Positions 6,023 through 6,706 of a stretch of DNA of 6,706 nucleotides are shown here, in pieces. Where the stretch lies: assembly GCA_018699075.1 (NCBI GenBank), contig JABIPV010000248.1, forward strand, positions 1-6,706. The letters run 5' to 3'. The number at the start of each line of letters is the position of its first letter. The stretch's first letter is position 1. The translations under genes and the position numbers were made by a program. The stretch is from Kordiimonadaceae bacterium (lineage in GTDB: Bacteria > Pseudomonadota > Alphaproteobacteria > Sphingomonadales > Emcibacteraceae). The notes under the pieces were generated by a model, which searched no databases, was not told where the DNA came from, and saw only the letters and a program-made list of their open reading frames with translations.

Positions 6023-6644
6023 ATGAACAAATGATGTTATCGCTTGGTTCCCAAGAGACACCACCAAATGGCTCGTTTCTAACAGCTGTAGATGTGGATA
6101 AAGGTAAATATTCCCCAGCGCCAATCATTCCACTGATGTAAGTAGGCATTAGATAAGGGAGGTCAACGCTTAATTCCATGACCATTATGTTTTCTTCGCC
6201 ACCCGTTCCGGTAGCACCCATATCGGTGTCCCAAGAATTATTACTGTTGATATCTGTATAGCATTCGCCGACATCGTATGTCTGATCACCATCTTCGTCA
6301 GTGAAAGGTTCCGGATTACCAATATCGGAAAATGAATCGTATACATTCATTGAAATGGTTACACCATCATCAACACCAATGACTTCAAGGTTTTCTTCGA
6401 CGTAAGCTCTAATATATTCATCAATTGTAGAATAGCCATCAGGAATATTACCTGTAATAGAAATTCGTGTTGCTTCGGTAACCGCCCCTTCAAGAGAGGC
6501 ATAGACCATCAGAATGCGGCCCATTTCCATCGATCCTAAAGTAAGTGTTGTAAATAAAGGCAATAGCAGAGCATATTCAACAGCAAATGCGCCGCGATTG
6601 TCACCGAGTATTTTTTTTGCAATATATTTTATGTTATTTTTCAT
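6021..6644 (-). CDS. TadE-like minor pseudopilin with calcium-loop repeats (first gene of pair)
   Basis: This 207-residue TadE-family pseudopilin is membrane-anchored through residues 19-43. The leader ends at G18 and E23 in GAFAVEYALLLPLF gives the Glu+5 motif for prepilin peptidase cleavage, exactly as in its downstream partner. The C-terminal half holds two adjacent calcium-loop-like repeats: FTDEDGDQTYDVGE (114-127, ligands D116, D118, D120, D124, E127) and YTDINSNNSWD (129-139, D131, N133, N135, D139). The pattern FTD.NGNG..D.GE is common in alphaproteobacterial TadE-like proteins, from general knowledge; calcium binding here is inferred. C128 and C206 may pair. I chose the ATG at 6644 over the in-frame TTG at 6665 because it yields the same 18-residue leader as the partner, although no strong ribosome site is visible. 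It is the first gene of a two-gene - strand unit convergent with the TadG-like gene. Confidence 0.88.
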   Translation of the reverse strand: MKNNIKYIAKKILGDNRGAFAVEYALLLPLFTTLTLGSMEMGRILMVYASLEGAVTEATRISITGNIPDGYSTIDEYIRAYVEENLEVIGVDDGVTISMNVYDSFSDIGNPEPFTDEDGDQTYDVGECYTDINSNNSWDTDMGATGTGGEENIMVMELSVDLPYLMPTYISGMIGAGEYLPLSTSTAVRNEPFGGVSWEPSDNIICS

Positions 6645-6706
6645 AGCTTTATCTACAATTCTCAAAATTCACCATTAATTAGAGAAACTATAAATGAAAC
6701 ATATTA

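Noticed and set aside
6014..6124. N-terminal extension of the second pseudopilin to an ATG at 6124
   Set aside because: It would overlap the upstream gene by about 100 bp and put some 37 extra residues before a leader that already starts at the well-supported ATG 6013.
6694..6706. Possible start of a divergent + strand gene (ATG AAA CAT ATT) at the window edge, with AGAGA upstream
   Set aside because: Only four codons are visible, too few to tell a gene from chance in AT-rich DNA.

Overview
This AT-rich window fits an alphaproteobacterium, probably a low-GC marine or environmental lineage. The inference rests on TadE/TadG-type pseudopilin proteins with paired calcium-loop repeats and a TadG-like von Willebrand protein carrying the GGT..LGMVWGWRML signature. 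It is made from protein style alone, and no RNA gene or marker fixes the taxon.

Left part (1-2140): the 3' three quarters of an NAD(P)-dependent aldehyde dehydrogenase, cut by the window edge, is followed after 30 bp by a complete short-chain dehydrogenase/reductase. The two look like one catabolic transcription unit on the + strand. The 269-bp gap after them ends in a strong Rho-independent terminator. Just before it lies a perfect 9-bp hairpin with a C6 loop. A promoter-like pair upstream makes this a candidate small RNA of about 100 nt.

Middle (2146-3144): a stand-alone P1-family (DmpA/NylC-like) N-terminal-nucleophile hydrolase, predicted to self-cleave between Asn244 and Thr245.

Right part (3260-6644): a Tad/Flp-pilus accessory module split into convergent units. 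A TadG-like protein (N-terminal Tad membrane segment plus VWA/MIDAS domain) is on the + strand. Two TadE-like minor pseudopilins, spaced 7 bp apart, are on the - strand. All three are probably envelope-anchored and act with a Tad secretion machine encoded elsewhere. The two pseudopilins have 18-residue leaders ending in Gly with Glu at +5, as expected for the TadV-type prepilin peptidase.

Between the convergent units, 5015-5398 contains no intact gene. It holds two diverged tandem copies of a 135-165 bp sequence. In one reading frame the copies share a protein-like pattern (LR.YI, EEG, TQVD.SKG, EKKFKE), with synonymous differences and mostly 3n indels, but neither copy is an intact gene. Three + strand terminator-like hairpins punctuate this stretch. 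The first lies inside the last codons of the TadG-like gene, suggesting that a one-base indel moved its stop codon downstream.

The most interesting items are the duplicated degenerate element between the Tad units, the terminator-overlapping 3' end of the TadG-like gene, and the C-loop hairpin small-RNA candidate. No complete new defence or mobile system is visible.
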